Part shown: positions 61,694-64,000 of the stretch, in pieces | Numbering within the stretch: position 1 is the stretch's first letter | Layout of the letters: the number at the start of each line of letters is the position of its first letter | Origin: Gp6-AA40 sp036742665 | GTDB lineage: Bacteria; Acidobacteriota; Vicinamibacteria; Vicinamibacterales; UBA2999 | Assembly: GCA_036742665.1 (NCBI GenBank) | Contig: DAINQP010000003.1 | Coordinates: forward strand, 1 to 64,000 | DNA length: 64,000 bases | Direction of reading: 5' to 3' | Made by a program: the position numbers and the translations under genes | The notes under the pieces: generated by a model | The model's input: the letters and a program-made list of their open reading frames with translations, nothing else | The model's database searches: none | What the model was told of the DNA's origin: nothing

Positions 61694-62248
61694 GTGAACC
61701 ACGAGAACCCAATCCGCGTCCTGGCGATTTCCGGCAGCCTTCGACGAACATCCTCGAACAGTGCGCTTGTCAGAGCTGTCGCTCGGCTCGCGCCCAAATC
61801 AGTGAAAGTGTTCATTTACTCGGAATTGGCGTCTGTTCCGCCGTTCAATCCGGACCTCGACGGAGAGACGGCCCCCGACGCGGTGACCCGATTCCGGCTT
61901 GCGCTACAGGCGTGCGATGCAATCGTGATATCGAGCCCCGAGTACGCCCACGGAGTGCCCGGTGTTCTGAAGAATGCGCTGGACTGGGTGGTCGCCAGCG
62001 GTGAGCTGATCGAGATGCCGGTCGCTCTGATCAACACGTCCGAGCGTGCAGTTCATGCGTGGGAGTCGCTGGCCGAAACGCTGGGCGTGATGTCGGCGCA
62101 CGTGCTGCTCGATGCGTCGATCACCGTCCCGCTCGGCGGCAGAACGCTCGATGCGGACGGGATCGTTGCGGATGCAGCGATTGCCACAGCATTGAGGCGT
62201 GCGATCGACGTGCTCGCGGCCGAGGCACGTGAGGGACGGGCGGCCTAA
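61694..62248 (+). CDS. NADPH-dependent FMN reductase
   Basis: A 184-residue flavodoxin-like reductase: G-S-L-R-R-T-S-S-N-S-A-L (FMN phosphate loop), then S-P-E-Y-A-H-G-V-P-G-V-L-K-N-A-L-D-W, the ring-binding motif of this family. It reduces FMN or quinones/chromate with NADPH in relatives. The start is a GTG at 61694 without a clear ribosome binding site. It is divergent from the cupredoxin gene with a 102-base gap. Confidence 0.9.
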   Translation: MNHENPIRVLAISGSLRRTSSNSALVRAVARLAPKSVKVFIYSELASVPPFNPDLDGETAPDAVTRFRLALQACDAIVISSPEYAHGVPGVLKNALDWVVASGELIEMPVALINTSERAVHAWESLAETLGVMSAHVLLDASITVPLGGRTLDADGIVADAAIATALRRAIDVLAAEAREGRAA

Positions 62249-62266
62249 ACCGCGCGCTACGAGGCC

Positions 62267-64000
62267 TCAGAACGCCACGGGCGCGCGGCTGTTCGAAACA
62301 GTGTCGATGTCGTCCATCAACGAGTCGATAGAGGCACTGCGCCCGGCCGCATAGGCGAGCGCCCAGCGATCCGGTCCGAGGCGTGCCCGCGCCTCCCGCT
62401 CCGGTTGCTGCTGAAGGTCCTGCACGGATTTGTCGACGACCGTGACGCCGGTGCGCTCAGTCACGGCATCCCGGGCGCCCAGGAGGCGCGCCGCCCATGC
62501 CTCGTCACGCTTCAGTACCGCCGCGGCAGTGAGAGGGACGAGCGCGTATACGAACGCAAACTTGTCATGAAGCTCGCGGATTCGCGAGAGGCTCTCACGT
62601 ACCAACGCGATCGCCTCATCGGGATTTCCGCGCCGCACGGCCAGGACTGCGCGAGCATACAGGGCCCAGGTCAGGAACCACGGACCGGCCTGTCTGAGCA
62701 CGGATGTGGCCTCATCGAGCAGGCGTTCCGCTTGAGCGGTGTCGCCGGTCGCAAGAGCGAGCACCGCCATTCCACTCAACGCATTCCCGGTGCCCGACGG
62801 AATCGCAAGCGCCCGGAACCGTTCGATGCTTCGGGCAAATCGCTCGCGGGCGATGGTGACGTTCCCGAGCGCGTGCTCGACGTGCCCGGAAAGATGTTCT
62901 GCCTGCGCGGCCGTCTCCGTGTCGCCAGCGTCGTGTGCCAGCGCCAGGGCGCGGTCGACCCCAGTGCGCGCGCGCTCGAGTCCTCCCTGCGTCCACCACA
63001 TCCCGGCCGCTCCGAGGAGCGCTCTCGATTCGGCCGTCGCTGGAAGAGACGGCACGTTCAGAATCTGCTCATACCATCTGAGGCCTTCGGTCGCATGCCC
63101 ACGGATCAACCAGAAGTACTTCAGCCCCCAGGCGATGTCGGTCGCTTCGACGGAGCGGCCGCGCTCAATGAGCCACGCAAGCGCACCGCGGTAACTCTCG
63201 AGATCATCACGCACGCGATCGAGCCATTCACCCTGCGCCGGGCCTATCAGCCCCTTCGCCGCACCGGCCGCTTCCGCGAGGCAATATCGCGCGAGCCCTT
63301 CCAGGGCGTCGTCGCGTTCACCCGCTGCAGTGAGCTCGTTCGCGGCGAACGCCCGCACCGTTTCGAGCATTTCGTACAGCGGACGTGTAGCCACAGCGGT
63401 CTCGGCGCGCAGAAGAAGACTCCGGTCGATCAAGCTTGCTGCACCGCGAACCACGTCGTCGATCCTGGCCGACCCTTCCCTACCGGCGAGGACAGCGACG
63501 GCAGCTTCAATCGGAAAACGACCCGGGAGCGCGCCCAGACGCCGGAACACGCGCTGCTCGTTCGATGACAGCAGTTGATAGCTCCAGGCGACCGTCGCGT
63601 TCATCGTTTGCTGGCGTTCCGGAAGATCGCGAGGTCCCACGCTCGAGAGCAGGACAACGTCTGTCAATCGCCGGAGGAGATCCTCGATCGTCAACACTTT
63701 GATCCAGGGCGCTGCAAGCTCGAGCGCCAGCGGCAGGGCATCGAGCCGACGACAGATTGCCGTGACGATGGGGCCGTTGGCGCGCGTGAGGCGGAAATCA
63801 GGTTTCACGTCCCGAACACGTTCCACGAACAAGCGCACCGCTGGAGACCGCGCGAGGTCGCCAGGCGAAGTCACCGTGTCATCAACATCCAGCGCAAGCG
63901 GTCCTACGGGGTACTCACGCTCTCCTCGCACATGAAGCGACGCGCGGCTGGTCACCAGCACTCGGAGCGCACCAACCGACGCCAGGAGATCCGCAACCAG
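62267..64000 (-). CDS. AfsR-like regulator: NB-ARC-type ATPase with TPR domain, 5' end beyond the window
   Basis: The frame is open to the window edge at 64000. The visible part starts inside an NB-ARC/STAND ATPase: L-R-V-L-V-T-S-R-A-S-L, then L-P-L-A-L-E-L-A-A-P-W (the GxP-like box) and the helical segment A-T-V-A-W-S-Y-Q-L-L. About 300 residues of TPR-like helices follow (for example A-A-Q-A-E-H-L-S-G-H-V-E-H-A-L-G-N). The missing N-terminus would carry the Walker motifs and usually a winged-helix DNA-binding domain, as in LuxR/AfsR-type regulators. Target genes are not known. It faces the FMN reductase gene with 18 bases between stops. Confidence 0.85.
   Translation of the reverse strand: MVADLLASVGALRVLVTSRASLHVRGEREYPVGPLALDVDDTVTSPGDLARSPAVRLFVERVRDVKPDFRLTRANGPIVTAICRRLDALPLALELAAPWIKVLTIEDLLRRLTDVVLLSSVGPRDLPERQQTMNATVAWSYQLLSSNEQRVFRRLGALPGRFPIEAAVAVLAGREGSARIDDVVRGAASLIDRSLLLRAETAVATRPLYEMLETVRAFAANELTAAGERDDALEGLARYCLAEAAGAAKGLIGPAQGEWLDRVRDDLESYRGALAWLIERGRSVEATDIAWGLKYFWLIRGHATEGLRWYEQILNVPSLPATAESRALLGAAGMWWTQGGLERARTGVDRALALAHDAGDTETAAQAEHLSGHVEHALGNVTIARERFARSIERFRALAIPSGTGNALSGMAVLALATGDTAQAERLLDEATSVLRQAGPWFLTWALYARAVLAVRRGNPDEAIALVRESLSRIRELHDKFAFVYALVPLTAAAVLKRDEAWAARLLGARDAVTERTGVTVVDKSVQDLQQQPEREARARLGPDRWALAYAAGRSASIDSLMDDIDTVSNSRAPVAF

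Noticed and set aside
62405..63568. Forward frame of 387 residues opposite the AfsR-like gene
   Set aside because: It is an antisense shadow; the reverse frame has the ATPase and TPR signatures.

Overview
The window looks like chromosomal DNA of an Acidobacteriota member, most likely class Vicinamibacteria. The signs are high G+C, a PadR regulator next to an ADOP-type (acidobacterial duplicated orphan permease) MacB/FtsX permease, two large TonB-dependent receptors with an N-terminal carboxypeptidase-regulatory-like domain, a broken TIGR03435 soil-protein gene, and many exported proteins of unknown function. Several families of short palindromic REP-like elements are scattered through the window and in places are read through as protein. 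This placement rests on gene content and was not tested by a search. No rRNA, tRNA, CRISPR array, insertion sequence, integrase or phage gene was recognised.

Layout. 1-6 kb: a cardiolipin-synthase-like phospholipase D and a full-length Lhr helicase. 6-7.5 kb: a frameshifted TIGR03435 pseudogene behind a 16-bp palindrome, then a polysaccharide deacetylase. 7.5-14.4 kb (minus strand): an exported protease/beta-propeller/beta-barrel fusion, a small outer-membrane barrel, an ADOP permease and its PadR regulator. 14.5-16.4 kb: a hybrid sensor kinase. 16.5-27.5 kb: a block of exported proteins (a TE/VDDP-motif protein, an SRPBCC protein, two copies of a DUF6152 gene paired with a second conserved secreted gene, and a diheme cytochrome c), then a B12-binding radical SAM protein, a TonB receptor and an SMP-30-like propeller protein. 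27.5-33.8 kb: topoisomerase IB, esterase, dodecin, aldo/keto reductase, small metallopeptidase and a winged-helix/hydrolase fusion. 33.9-41.5 kb: a methanethiol-oxidase (SBP56) gene with a histidine-rich membrane protein, an exported arylmalonate-decarboxylase-like protein, an M28 peptidase and alpha/beta hydrolases. 41.5-52.3 kb: SUI1 factor, YaeQ, a second topoisomerase IB, an HExxH/TPR protein, a sulfite-oxidase/cytochrome fusion, a serine hydrolase, an amidohydrolase-like protein, an exported VOC protein, and an MlaF-like ATPase with an ABC1 kinase. 52.4-58.9 kb: a second block of TE/VDDP proteins and DUF6152, including a fusion to a metallo-beta-lactamase-like domain without its metal motif, divergent from a second TonB receptor. 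59-64 kb: CPBP protease, FAD oxidoreductase with a cupredoxin lipoprotein, FMN reductase, and a truncated AfsR-type ATPase/TPR regulator.

The best candidate for an undescribed system is the recurring set of exported proteins (DUF6152, the TE/VDDP family, and in one copy a diheme cytochrome and SRPBCC protein) near each of the two TonB receptors. This suggests outer-membrane uptake coupled to periplasmic processing of an unknown substrate. The co-location is visible in the sequence; the function is inference.
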